Below are positions 8,814 to 18,363 of a DNA stretch of 22,019 bases, in pieces. Location: positions 1-22,019 of the forward strand of contig MU617136.1 in NCBI GenBank assembly GCA_025201705.1. Reading direction: 5' to 3'. The notes under the pieces are model-generated. The model saw only the letters and a program-made list of their open reading frames with translations. It was not told where the DNA came from and made no database searches. Each line of letters opens with the position of its first letter. Position 1 is the first letter of the stretch. The position numbers and the translations under genes are program-made. The DNA is from Dissophora ornata. Lineage: Eukaryota; Mortierellomycota; Mortierellomycetes; Mortierellales; Mortierellaceae.

Positions 8814-11519
8814 ATGTCCTCGCCCATAGCCACAATAGGCAGTTCGGCAACTGCTGCCACAAAGGTCGCTCTACCCTATTCCATGTCCATGGCCCCAATA
8901 TCCCCCCTTCCACACACCCAGCCATCCCTTATGTCGTTGCCAAACGAGTGCCTAACGCTCCTGGTTCAATGGGTAGCCAACCAGGGTGTCCAAGATCTGT
9001 TCCCCCTGCTCTGCGTGAACAAAAGGCTCTTCTATCTCGTTGTCCCCCTCCTCTATCGAGATCCCTTTCGGTTGTCTGCGCGCTGGGTTTGGAAACGATC
9101 CGTGTACAAAGGCGTGATCGAGCGACAGACAAAGCTGATTCGGACACTTCTTCTGTGCTGTACAAGGACCATCAATAAGATCACCCCAGTTGATCCTGAG
9201 GCTGAGAAAAAGAACCGGCCTGGCTTTTGGTCAGAAACATCCCTCGGGCGAGCTGTGGCGGCGGTACGGCGAGGCGATAAGGAAAATCACGAGGATTCTA
9301 TCTCCATCCGCACCACTCAGTATCCAAATGTATCTGTGCGGGGAATCGACAGGCTAAGAGGCACTGCCGCATCTGTCCCCTCACTGTCCTCAACCTTAGA
9401 AAGGAATACTCTAGGCCTACACTCCCTTTCGAGTGCGAGCACTCACAATATCAGCAACCGAAATAACGGAGCAGACATGTCTCAGACAACAACGTCACAG
9501 AGCGCAGAACCGAAGGAGGGCGATCGCTTGCGTCTCCGGTCCCTTTTTCAGAAGATTGGAAACGGGCAATACATGGGCGATATGTCGAAGGATAAAGATG
9601 GATCACGGCTAAAGCCTCAGAGCCATCTAACCAAGATCGAAAAGATCCCAATCATCTGGGATGGGGAGAGGCTCGAGCCTGAGGCACGACGCATTCCAGG
9701 ATTAGGCAGGCCGAACTCGTCAAAGTTGAAGTTTCCGCCCGAGCTCACGAAAACTATCATCCGGCTTGCCAATGAACCACCACCGATGGTCAATTACCTT
9801 TCCTACGTCACCCACACAGACGTGCGGTCGTGGTCTGCCGCCTCCAACATGACTCTTGTTCACCAAATCCTCGGGGATGCTCGACCGTCTTGGCGTGCCC
9901 GCCTGCAGGGCTTCATGAAGAAGACCTCCAGAAGGATCATGGGCAAGCAGTCTACATCGGATCGACAGGGGAGCACTGCAACTGTGACAGGGCCTATCTA
10001 TGAAAGCCATCATGACGTTGACGATTTTGATGAGGAAGACGAGGATGGACTCGAAGTGGCGTTCAGCTTTCGACATAATGGCCGGTATCGCCGTTGGAGA
10101 CGTGGTCGCGGAAAGAGAAATAAGAACCTCTGGGAGCTCCGTGATGTTGACTTTTTGGAGCTACTGCTACTGTTTTACACCTCGACCAAGATAGAGTCGC
10201 TTTCGTTGGGAATGAATTGTTCGCACTGGTATCATCCGTCATTGAATGTTCTCATCCGGGGCATCCCTGAACAACTCTCGGGCCTCAGGAGGATTGTGAT
10301 TGACCATGCGGATACGATCGCCCACAGCGCGCTCCCGGTCCCTCAGCTTTTTATCCAGCGGCATCAGAAGGCATTTCCTGGACAGCTACGCGAAATTCAG
10401 GTCCGGCAGTCATATCACTATTCCTACGACATGTCCAAGTCAGTACTGCAGACAATCAAGACGATGGATCGACTTGAGGTCCTCGATCTTTCCATCTGGA
10501 CTGGCGTCTTTTCAGGATTGGAATCTATTTGCACCGTCCATTTGAGGAAGCTGCTGATTTGTCACCATATGGACGTACCCCGGCCAGAGATGTTTGATGA
10601 GCTGCTGAAGCGGTGTCCGGTCCTGGAGGAGCTGTCCATCATTGTGCCTCACCCACGTCTCTTTTCTTGGGCTGTTAAGAGGCGAGCAGACATTGGGACA
10701 TCAACGGGAACTATGGCGATGGCGGCAGCAACAACGACAAAAATGCAATGTCGCAAGAGTTTGCTTTCGTCGCGAGCAGCCTCTATCTGGTCCGACCCGC
10801 ATGCTCGACGACCGGCCTACTTGCCTCCGCTGAAGACCTTGACTTTGTTTGGCCATACCCCCGACGTAGTAGGCGCATTCAAGGACGTCATATTTGCGTT
10901 TCAGGACACACTCGAGTCCATCCAAGTGTCAATGTACTCGGATATGACAAAGCCACCAGAGAGTCACCTTGAGGTGCCGCCTCCCCACTTTATGGTCGCG
11001 GACGAGAACCCACAGTCCCAATTCTTTGGAGTCAGTATCCATCAAGATCCCATGCAGTCTAGCGCTAGTCCGTTCAACGCTGCACCAGTCGCATCCCAGT
11101 CAACCCTCAACCCTTACAATGCGTCTCCGGAACTGTCTGCTCTGTGGCACCAGGAAATCTTGACAGGCATCAATGCCAGCCATAACCCATCCTCTAGCAC
11201 AAATACCTCACCACCAATTCCCCCTTCTTATCTAACCTGGAACTGGCCTCTTCCCCGGCTCAGAACCATGTCTCTCCGAGGACCTGTAGTGGCCTATTTC
11301 GACATGCAGTTGCTCCGATTCTGTCCGCAGCTCACAGATCTTGCTTTGTCCTACCACTGTTCGCGTCTCCCTCGTTTGGTATATCCGGGCACAACTACAT
11401 CCAGCCCTGGGACTGCCAGCACTCTCAATCGATACCCAAGGATCATGGTGTGTGATTCGTTAGCGTTTAAGTGGGGCATGAATCCGCAGGAGGATCGGCA
11501 TAGTATGGTGATCGTCTAG
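8814..11519 (+). CDS. Large F-box-like protein with leucine-rich C-terminal region
   Basis: This is one uninterrupted 901-codon frame without introns. Residues about 42-90 (LPNECLTLLVQWV, then LFPLLCVNKRLFYLVVPLLY) fit an F-box: a leading LP, spaced hydrophobics, a V-N-(K/R) turn and a final LLY. Such proteins usually dock a substrate on an SCF ubiquitin ligase through Skp1. After a basic, Ser-rich region and an acidic stretch near residues 403-416 (DVDDFDEEDEDGLE), the C-terminal half has irregular leucine-rich segments (for example LRRIVIDHADTI, LEVLDLSIWTGVF, LTLFGHTPDVV and, near residue 816, LRTMSLRG). These resemble the degenerate LRRs of fungal F-box proteins. I chose ATG 8814 because the 69 codons upstream in the same frame are translated CT-repeat. 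No substrate can be inferred. Expanded F-box families are common in Mortierella-like fungi. Confidence 0.8.
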   Translation: MSSPIATIGSSATAATKVALPYSMSMAPISPLPHTQPSLMSLPNECLTLLVQWVANQGVQDLFPLLCVNKRLFYLVVPLLYRDPFRLSARWVWKRSVYKGVIERQTKLIRTLLLCCTRTINKITPVDPEAEKKNRPGFWSETSLGRAVAAVRRGDKENHEDSISIRTTQYPNVSVRGIDRLRGTAASVPSLSSTLERNTLGLHSLSSASTHNISNRNNGADMSQTTTSQSAEPKEGDRLRLRSLFQKIGNGQYMGDMSKDKDGSRLKPQSHLTKIEKIPIIWDGERLEPEARRIPGLGRPNSSKLKFPPELTKTIIRLANEPPPMVNYLSYVTHTDVRSWSAASNMTLVHQILGDARPSWRARLQGFMKKTSRRIMGKQSTSDRQGSTATVTGPIYESHHDVDDFDEEDEDGLEVAFSFRHNGRYRRWRRGRGKRNKNLWELRDVDFLELLLLFYTSTKIESLSLGMNCSHWYHPSLNVLIRGIPEQLSGLRRIVIDHADTIAHSALPVPQLFIQRHQKAFPGQLREIQVRQSYHYSYDMSKSVLQTIKTMDRLEVLDLSIWTGVFSGLESICTVHLRKLLICHHMDVPRPEMFDELLKRCPVLEELSIIVPHPRLFSWAVKRRADIGTSTGTMAMAAATTTKMQCRKSLLSSRAASIWSDPHARRPAYLPPLKTLTLFGHTPDVVGAFKDVIFAFQDTLESIQVSMYSDMTKPPESHLEVPPPHFMVADENPQSQFFGVSIHQDPMQSSASPFNAAPVASQSTLNPYNASPELSALWHQEILTGINASHNPSSSTNTSPPIPPSYLTWNWPLPRLRTMSLRGPVVAYFDMQLLRFCPQLTDLALSYHCSRLPRLVYPGTTTSSPGTASTLNRYPRIMVCDSLAFKWGMNPQEDRHSMVIV

Positions 11520-11609
11520 CGCCGACGCTGCTTTTTTTTTACTCTCAAATTCACACCAAGAGCAGCCCACCGACATAACGCGGTGCTAGACCTGTAGATA
11601 CTCTCTGTA

Positions 11610-11615
11610 AATAAA
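11610..11615 (+). terminator. Polyadenylation signal AATAAA of the F-box gene
   Basis: AATAAA lies about 90 nt after the TAG at 11517-11519. Confidence 0.6.
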
Positions 11616-11975
11616 TAATGGCTATGCTGTAATCCTTGTTATCCCTTGCTCTGTCAACAGAACAACTAAGTACCCTAAACGGTAGGATAATTTGTAACTG
11701 CATGCCCGATGTAGAAAGAATTTTCAATTACGTGCAACCGGGCGGCACAAAGGCGGCGGTCGCTTGAAGGTGGTGATCCAGTAAGACCCAACTGTAGCCA
11801 GGTTATGCTCTCCTACAGAGTCGCGATCCAACCATCTCTGGCAAGTCAAGCAGACGCATGACCGTATGGTTGGCTTGGCCAGTCAGTTCGCGATTCCACG
11901 CTCCACGCATGTGGCACACATTGTGGAGGTAAAATATTCGTCTCCGAATACGACCACGTGGCCTTCTGCAGTCGC

Positions 11976-12071
11976 CTAATAGTGGTTAGAAAAAAAAAAG
12001 GAGTTAAGTATGTTTATGACATTAAACAGGTGTGCATCAAATGAATAAAAAAAGCAGAAAAAGAATCTCAC
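11976..12071 (-). other. Intron of the Fanzor relic
   Basis: The 96-nt intron has donor AAG|GTGAGATT and acceptor CACTATTAG|GCG, with a CTAAC branch site just before the acceptor after a T-rich tract. It joins ...FRDKFAVK to ATAEGHVVVFGDEY in phase 0, the expected Fanzor order. Confidence 0.85.
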
Positions 12072-12680
12072 CTTCACAGCAAACTTGTCTCTGAACGACT
12101 CGTGAGGGGAGGCGAGGTTGAGGCCAGTTCGAAATTTCCCATTCCCATACACAAATACTGTCGGCCCCTTGCAGTGCCTCAGAACCGAAGAGATGGCCCA
12201 GTCAACCTCGGCCTCCTTGGATTTGGATAGCTCCCATCCTAGTCCTTTTACCTTTCCGGATCCGTAGAAACCGTGAAGGACTGGTTCCACCAAATGCCAT
12301 CGCTTCAGAGCAGTCTCGAGTTCATCAACTGTGGCGTAGTTAAGTGGCGGGAGCACGGACTCAATCTCCTTGATGCTGGGTAATCCCGTCTTGGCATCCG
12401 TATCAACGTCCTTGTGAGTCTAAAGGTCTCCCTTGATATATTGTCCTGGGTTGACGCGGATCCGTTGTGATTTCAAGGCCTCCATTTCCCGCCAGTGTGA
12501 TAGCGTCGGTGCATAGAGTGCTGCCCTGCGTACGACAAGGTTCATAACCTGTGATGATACGCTCGATCCATTTTTGGAATCCACGACGTCGGTGCCACAT
12601 CTTCCGCCGGTATCTCCTTCGACCCCTGTCATAGCCTCAAGACTGTCCGGACCCAAGTCTGGCTCCTTCAAAACACGGCA

Positions 12681-12700
12681 GAAAGCGGCAGAAAGCGGCA
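12681..12700. repeat. Exact 10-bp tandem duplication in the RuvC-I coding region of the Fanzor relic
   Basis: GAAAGCGGCA occurs twice head to tail. On the minus strand the frame before it (NTAAFCR) and the frame after it (CRVLKEPDLG) differ by exactly the shift that one extra 10-bp unit produces. This identifies the duplication as a frame-breaking mutation. Confidence 0.9.
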
Positions 12701-13554
12701 GTGTTTGCTTCGCCGGGGTCCACACCGTTCATAGGTACACGGTCGCCTGGCTTGCCAAACAATCTCCTGACAGCGTCCTCGTCCGGCAGAAGCTTCTCAA
12801 TCCTGTGAATAGGCTGAAAAGAACGTTTCGACCGGTACCCCTTTCTCGTATCAAACGATAATACATGAAGTTGTCGGCCATCGGTCGAAATCATATTGTC
12901 CACCACAAAGCGCGACCGGGTGTTGGTGTTGTGAGGCAGAGAAGGAGCGGGCCTTTCACAGGGCACGTCGCGTTCCTGACGCTCCTTGGTATAGCGGAGG
13001 TACGTGAATTTCTGCTCCAGATACTCCTGTAGGGCCTCCTCTGAGAATACGTCTGGGTTGCTAGTCGATAGGCTCTCCATTGTTGTAGTGTGCTTGCCAT
13101 AGGAGGTTTGAGAGAAAGAACCTGAACTCTTGATTCTTTGTTACCGTAAAAGAGTCTTGCGATCAATGCTCCAAAGTGGCCATCCGCAAGAGCATTGGCG
13201 CCTTTTTGCGCCATGATCTTGTTCGCTGTTGGGACGCAGGATTCGGGTTGTTTTTCGTTCCCCCCCCCACAAAATAGGTGGAAACGCGCGCTCCTGCATC
13301 CGAGCAAAGGCGTCCTTGAACCTCGCGTGTGGGAAAAACAGTGGTCGAGCCGTCGAGGGAAGCGCTTGGTGGTAGACCCACCACTCCCGAATGAATCCAG
13401 GCGTGAAACGCTTGTTGTCCTCCTCCTTTTCGGTTTCCTCCTGGTCGAGCTCTGCGTTATCTAGACCCGTATCGATTCCATTATCACCAGAAGAATCCTC
13501 CTCTGACGACGGTGTTGCGGGTAAATCTTCCTTACTCCATCCACATTTCAGCAT

Positions 13555-13918
13555 CTACATGTATATGAAAAGCGAGTGTTAATAATCGGAATAAAAAAAA
13601 CACGTATTGAAAAATACATACATCACGATTGATTACATACCCTTCCAGTTATTGTTATTGGCAGTCGCTGGTAGTGGTTTTTTTAGCGCCGTAAAAATCT
13701 CCACCGCGACATCTTCCTGGACAACTGACAGTGAGATCCCTTTTGTGTTGACAGGCTTGAAGCTAGGAAGTATCATCTCCAGCCGGGCAAAAGCGCTCTC
13801 TGTAATCGAACGTCCTGCAAGCGACTCTCCCTTGGTCGGCTGCCGTCCTCGAGCATCACTCCTTCCATTCAGCGCCAGCGCAAAAAGGTTTCGAATAATG
13901 AGCGTTCCTGCCGAGCTG
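13555..13918 (-). other. Unassigned coding-like segment between the piggyBac and Fanzor relics
   Basis: After the piggyBac similarity stops, an open minus-strand frame continues to about 13633 with coherent sequence (SAGTLIIRNLFALALNGRSD, then LEMILPSFKPVNTKG and EDVAVEIFTALKKPL). I do not recognise it. A good GT...AG pair (GTATG from 13640, TGTAG ending 13555; 86 nt) would join it to the acidic segment that starts at 13554. The phases do not match as they stand, so if this was the first Fanzor exon it has also suffered an indel. Confidence 0.4.
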
Positions 13919-14989
13919 GTTGTATTCTCTGTCACGGTAAGGGAGTGTTTTGGCGAGGTGATAGACGGCGCAGGCTGTGTCATTCAGTCCTGAAACCTTT
14001 TGAATTCCCATGACGGCATCCACTCCTGAGGTGTAGAGGAAAGAATAGGTGTATCCTGAGTCGCAGATGGAGAGAATCTTGTAGCCAGTCGAGACGGGCT
14101 TGTTCTTCATGCGGACTGTGCGCTTGGATCGACCCTTGAATCGACATCAGTTGAGGGAACATAGTAGCGACGAAAGGCTGACTCCAGCTTGGACGAAAGA
14201 GGCTCCACTTTAGCGGTCCAGAGGTCATTGTGGTTGGGCTCCGAGGGCGGCGAGACGTGGAAGAAGCGCTTGATCTGGTGAAAGCGGGTGAGGTCATGAA
14301 CTGGGTGAATCTGTATTAGGGATACTCGTCGGACGTCCTCCGGTAGTCCGGAGTAGTTAGTTGTCGAAAGATGCCCATGTAAACGAGGATTCCGAGATAT
14401 ATTCGTATCTCATTGACACTTGTATCCACCCACTCTCGACTCCCTTCGTTTCCTGCTCCTTGCACCTTGGCGTATGCGTTGGTATTGGTAGCCAGCTCCA
14501 CAAAGACGTCTTCCGTGAAGAAAAAGGAAAAGATCTGGATGGGTGAAAGGTCGCTTCCAAGGATGGTGCGAGGCAAGGTGTGATAGGCCTTGTGCTTTTG
14601 GCGTCGCATGTAATCGGGGAACTGGGGAGCTCATGGGAGAGTTCTGATAGCAGCGCGTCCGGATGGCGCCTTCCTTTTACGCGAGTTGGTTGGTTTTCTG
14701 GGCTCTGGGTCTCCGTCGTCGTCGTCATCCTCCTGATCTTCAAAACAAAGTGGTGTAATCAACAATGGTCTTTAGGGGAAAAATTACTACACAAATGAAT
14801 CCATGCTTCAATTATCTTTGCCATCATCAGGATCAAGTCCATCTGGCGGCCTGCGGTAGATGGAGGTCGCTGGGCCTTCATCGTCGAGAGAGATGTCATC
14901 TGGTTGATCTTTCTGAATCCGCTTGAACTCCTTCAGATCTTCATCCTCGTCCAGTTGAGTGGATTCATTTCAATGGGCGAAGTAGTCAT
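13919..14989 (-). pseudogene. piggyBac-type transposase pseudogene (DDE_Tnp_1_7-like), 5' half only
   Basis: The order on the minus strand follows piggyBac-like transposases. First comes an acidic N-terminus (ESTQLDEDEDLKEF, then DDISLDDEGPAT). A basic NLS-like patch (RKPTNSRKRKAP, near 14680) is next. Then comes the helical region (SDLSPIQIFSFFFTEDVF, near 14550; IYLGILVYMGIFRQLTTPDY, near 14370). After a frameshift follows HPVHDLTRFHQIKRFFHVSP, and finally the hallmark block FKGRSKRTVRMKNKP with GYKILSICDSGYTYSFLYTS (14146 to about 14024). The reading frame changes several times and has stops. The first catalytic Asp (the D-E just before FKGR) appears lost in a small deletion. Similarity ends at ...YRDREYN (13919), immediately before the position of the second catalytic Asp, and no C-terminal part or clear TTAA-flanked end was found. 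The cut-and-paste transposase is dead. Confidence 0.85.
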
Positions 14990-15082
14990 TGAGTGCGATG
15001 TGCTTAATGCAAGTTGGGTGCAGTTTAGATGGACATGATGGCGATGACGGGACTAATGATATTCTCCAAAAAACCGTTTATG

Positions 15083-18000
15083 TTATAAAAGTAACGCTTT
15101 ACCCCAGTCCTGCCTCTCGTCCGCGCGTCCATCCCTGCGAATACCTTGCACCCACACCCACACGTCTTGTCCAGTTTGCTCCAAAATCTCTGCCAGTGTC
15201 GGCTGTCCCTGCGTAGATGATTTCACGTCAGCAAACTCGCCGCTCTCACCCTTTGGCACGGAAAGAGAATGCTCCAAAGCCATTTCGAAATTGGAAATCC
15301 GATATCGGTTTGTAAACGCTGTGCCGACGAACACTCTTGCCCCGCGACCACTTTCCTTGTCCTTGCCAATTTCAATCAAGCTCGTCTCTTCCCTCTTCTC
15401 CAGAGAAAGGTATATGCAGTAGTGGCTGTATTCAGAGCTGGAGGGATGCCCGTTTACAGCCGACAACTCGACCTGTGAAGTGAGGCCTGGACCGATGATT
15501 GGGAAGCCGATATTCCATGAAACCGTCGATGACAACGAAATCCAGACTCTGCTGCTGTCCAAGCTCGGACCATCAACTACACTTAATTTCTGCTGCTGAT
15601 TCTCGTGGCGCAAAACTTGGTCCCTGTCTCTGACCGATTCGACTGTTTGCTTCGTAATGGTGAACACGCCATCCTCACTCTTCAGACCCATGACGCAAGA
15701 TCCCTTGTACTGCGAACTCCGCGTCGGTATCACTCCGAGTGACCCAAGCAACATCAGTGGGCGAGACTCTTCCTCTTGGCTGTACTCCGGGGTACGTCCT
15801 TCGTATGTCAGGGTGATACCGAGCTGAGATAACACAATCGACGACATATCCACTTTGTCCTCGCTACCGCTGTTAGTCCCGCCGTGCATGTCGAACAAGC
15901 TTGATAGATGGAGCGTTAGGTGCTTCCAGCCATCTGAAAGAGTCTCGAGCGAATACAGAAGGCCACCTTCTAGCGGCAGTTCAATCGCGAATGTGGCTTC
16001 CAAGCTTTTGGTCGTGGAACCGCCATCGAGCATCACCAGGCTTGCAGACCTTCTTCTTGATTTCCAGTTCGACAGCGAAGTACTGCCTCCAAGTCCCAGT
16101 GTCTTCCACTTCTCTTTGATCTCTGGGTGCAGCATCTTCCAGAAGTTCTGCTTCGGGATTTCGCAGACAGCTCTGGCGTTGCCTCTGTCCTTATCGATCT
16201 CCGTTCCAAGCATACCCAGATGTACACCTACTTGCACATCATCCCGATAAGGTTTGAAGATCAACTCGACAGTCGAATTCTTTGCATTGAGTAAGGAGAT
16301 CTGAGTATCGAATAAAGGGACGAGGATTGTCTTTAACCCGAACTGCGTCGTGTCGTCTACGGAGGAAAGCTCCAGTTCTCGACTTGGTGGCGGCGGTGAT
16401 GGGGGCGGCGGAGGTATAGGAAGTGTTGGTGGAGGCGGTGTTGAGCCATTAAGACTGAGCTCCTGGATTATAAGGGAGGTCCCACCACTGTAAGCCTCTT
16501 CAGGAGACAGAATCCAGCGAATGACTTTATCGTCCCATACGGGTCTTTGCACTGAATAATCTGGACTTATCACGAATATCTCCTTTGACATCGAAGGAGA
16601 CAAAGACTGGTGCGACAGATGCGACCACGGCTTGTTGGAGACTTTCTGTTGTCGCAGGGAAAAGCACAATAGGCATCAGTAACTTTCACGGCTTTCACAT
16701 AATACCCAGAATGTGGAAAACAGCTAGCGATGACAAAACACGCTGCGAACTTGCGTGCTTTACCTTGCCATTGACCCAGAACCCCTTTCCAAAGCCTCGG
16801 TCAAAGTTAGAGTAGAACCATGAAGAAGTTCCCGACGGCCTTGCTGGGATATAAGTGGACACTGGTAAGAAGCCCTTATTATCCGCACGGTCACGCTCAC
16901 CAGCTTCGCCTGGCTTTCCTCCCAGTTCTCCTGCCAACAGGCGACAAGTCGCATCATAGAAGGACGATAAAGGCAAGCTCTCGGCATGAATGCCAGCTCC
17001 TCCATACCCGGACCAGAAGAGGCGGTCGTTGGTCATAAAGTCCTCCTTGCCAAGCGATTCATATGTCCATGCTGGCGCAAACAAGGCGCAGGACGTTCTC
17101 TCTCTTTGAATAACCTCAAGTGCCTTATACGTTGTGTATCCACCACCACCGTATGTGTTTCCTACATGGGTAGATAGATTGAGTATCGCAATTTGTCACG
17201 GTCGTCGCAAACAAGGGAAACTGGCATTCGTTTCGAGTAGACTTACGTCCCCAGATGTCGATCCCAGTGTACACATCCCTATTTCGAGGTCCTGCCAACG
17301 CGACTGATTCGCCTACGGATTTCTCCTTCCAAGTGTAGTTGGTAAATATACCTATTTCGCCGTGCAAGAAATGCGTGCGTGAGATTCACGCTTTCCGTTT
17401 CTATTTAATGCCGTGTGCGCGTTAGAACCCATGCGTCTTACCGTCGCTCTGCTCAAAGAAACGATAATTTTCTGGACTCAGCTTGTCCTGCCAGGCCACT
17501 TCACCCGTTGACGAGATGACGCTATCATACCAAATGAGCTCGCCTCCGGGGATCCTTGCATGGATTTGCGATCGAAGGTAGGCCAAGAATGCAATTGTCT
17601 GATTGGCCTGCTGAGCCCCACCCCTGAGGATACTCTCGATATTGATGAACCATCCATCGAACTGGTAGTATACAGCCATGTCCACCAACTTGTCTGCATA
17701 TGTCTTGCTAAACCATCGGCGATCAACCTCGTCATCTCCATTTTCGTTTGCTAGGGTCTGTCCTGGACCACTCACCATCTCATCTGTCTCCAAGACACCT
17801 GGTAGCCATTCCGTGATTATTGTCCCAAGACAGCGAACTCCGTTCCGATGCGTAGCGTTGGTCCAGACAGGGGGCGGTATGGTTATTCGAGAGTGAGAAA
17901 AATAGATGAACGTATCGACATGGTTCCAGTACTGGATGCTATAAATGGTGCTGTAGCCGTTACCCTGTGGCAAAGCATCCTCTACGTATCCTGTAATCGA

Positions 18001-18363
18001 AAATGGGAGGAAATAGTCCCATGGTTAATAAGCACTCGGTAGTAAATTGAGAATATTTCCTCAGGAACCTTGCTGGCCCAACGGGTTGTATTCCTCAAGC
18101 GATTTGCTCTATCAATTACCTCCGGCCATATCATGGCATACGATGATCTTGCAATCGATGGAGTTCTGCAGGCTCGGCTCGGATGAGTTATCGACCGCAG
18201 AATCACCGTTGGTATTCCTGTATGTTCTTCTGCGGCTGACAGTAGGGGGTCGAGGATGAAACGGAGTGTGAGCAACGTTGTAGTCGTCGTTCCCGGGTTT
18301 CCAGGACAGCAGGTCCTTGAAGGCCTTGATGGGCTGGCTCCGCGGAAGTGAAGTATCCGACAT
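15083..18363 (-). CDS. Endo-beta-N-acetylglucosaminidase, glycoside hydrolase family 85 (ENGase, Endo-M-like)
   Basis: Spliced minus-strand CDS: exons 18363-18120, 17990-17442, 17351-17247, 17161-16764 and 16645-15083; 952 residues. All four introns are GT-AG (129, 90, 85 and 118 nt), and every junction restores family sequence, for example HDMAG/GYVEDALPQG, QSD/GIFTNYTW, DIWG/RNTYGGGG and FWVNGK/KVSNKPW. The enzyme cuts the GlcNAc-GlcNAc core of N-glycans. The catalytic pair is visible in FDGWFINIE: Asn198 orients the acetamido group and Glu200 is the acid/base, equivalent to Endo-M N175/E177. Other GH85 signatures are FIYFSHSRITIPPP, GTIITEW, IWYDSVISSTG and YSNFDRGFGKGFWVNG. No signal peptide is seen, so it probably acts in the cytosol on misfolded-glycoprotein or free N-glycans. 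A C-terminal accessory region of about 520 residues begins with a poly-proline stretch (codons near 16440-16380). It diverges from the TVP38-like gene. Confidence 0.95.

Larger units (their letters stand above)
11724..13554 (-). pseudogene. Fanzor (eukaryotic TnpB-like RuvC nuclease) pseudogene
   Basis: Minus-strand segments join into a protein of the IS605 OrfB/TnpB-Fanzor family, which are RNA-guided RuvC-fold DNA endonucleases encoded by transposons. RuvC-I appears as GVDPGEANTAAF with its Asp codon at 12720-12718. The central segment from 12359 to 12072 includes VFVYGNGKFRTGLNLASPHE. A GT-AG intron (12071-11976) follows. The next exon reads VVVFGDEYFTSTMCATC, with the first zinc-knuckle CxxC at 11918-11907. 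A second CxxC (11852-11841) is followed by RDSVGEHNLA, which holds the last RuvC Asp (codon 11822-11820). The final stop is at 11726-11724. The frame is broken by a 10-bp duplication (12681-12700), a TAG at 12422-12420 and a TGA at 11885-11883. Upstream, a TAA at 13143-13141 and further frame ambiguity separate an acidic N-terminal part (13554-13144) whose assignment to Fanzor is inference. In Fanzors the catalytic Glu is reported to be relocated; the DEY Glu is the candidate here. It is almost certainly inactive. Confidence 0.85.

Noticed and set aside
8219..9178. Open frame of 319 codons, and the upstream 69-codon extension of the F-box frame
   Set aside because: Both are dominated by Ser/Leu/His/Thr from the CT-rich repeat; the F-box protein begins convincingly at ATG 8814.
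11883..11885. TGA in the Fanzor as possible stop-codon recoding (selenocysteine or readthrough)
   Set aside because: The same gene has a frame-breaking duplication and another stop (TAG), so ordinary decay is the simpler explanation.
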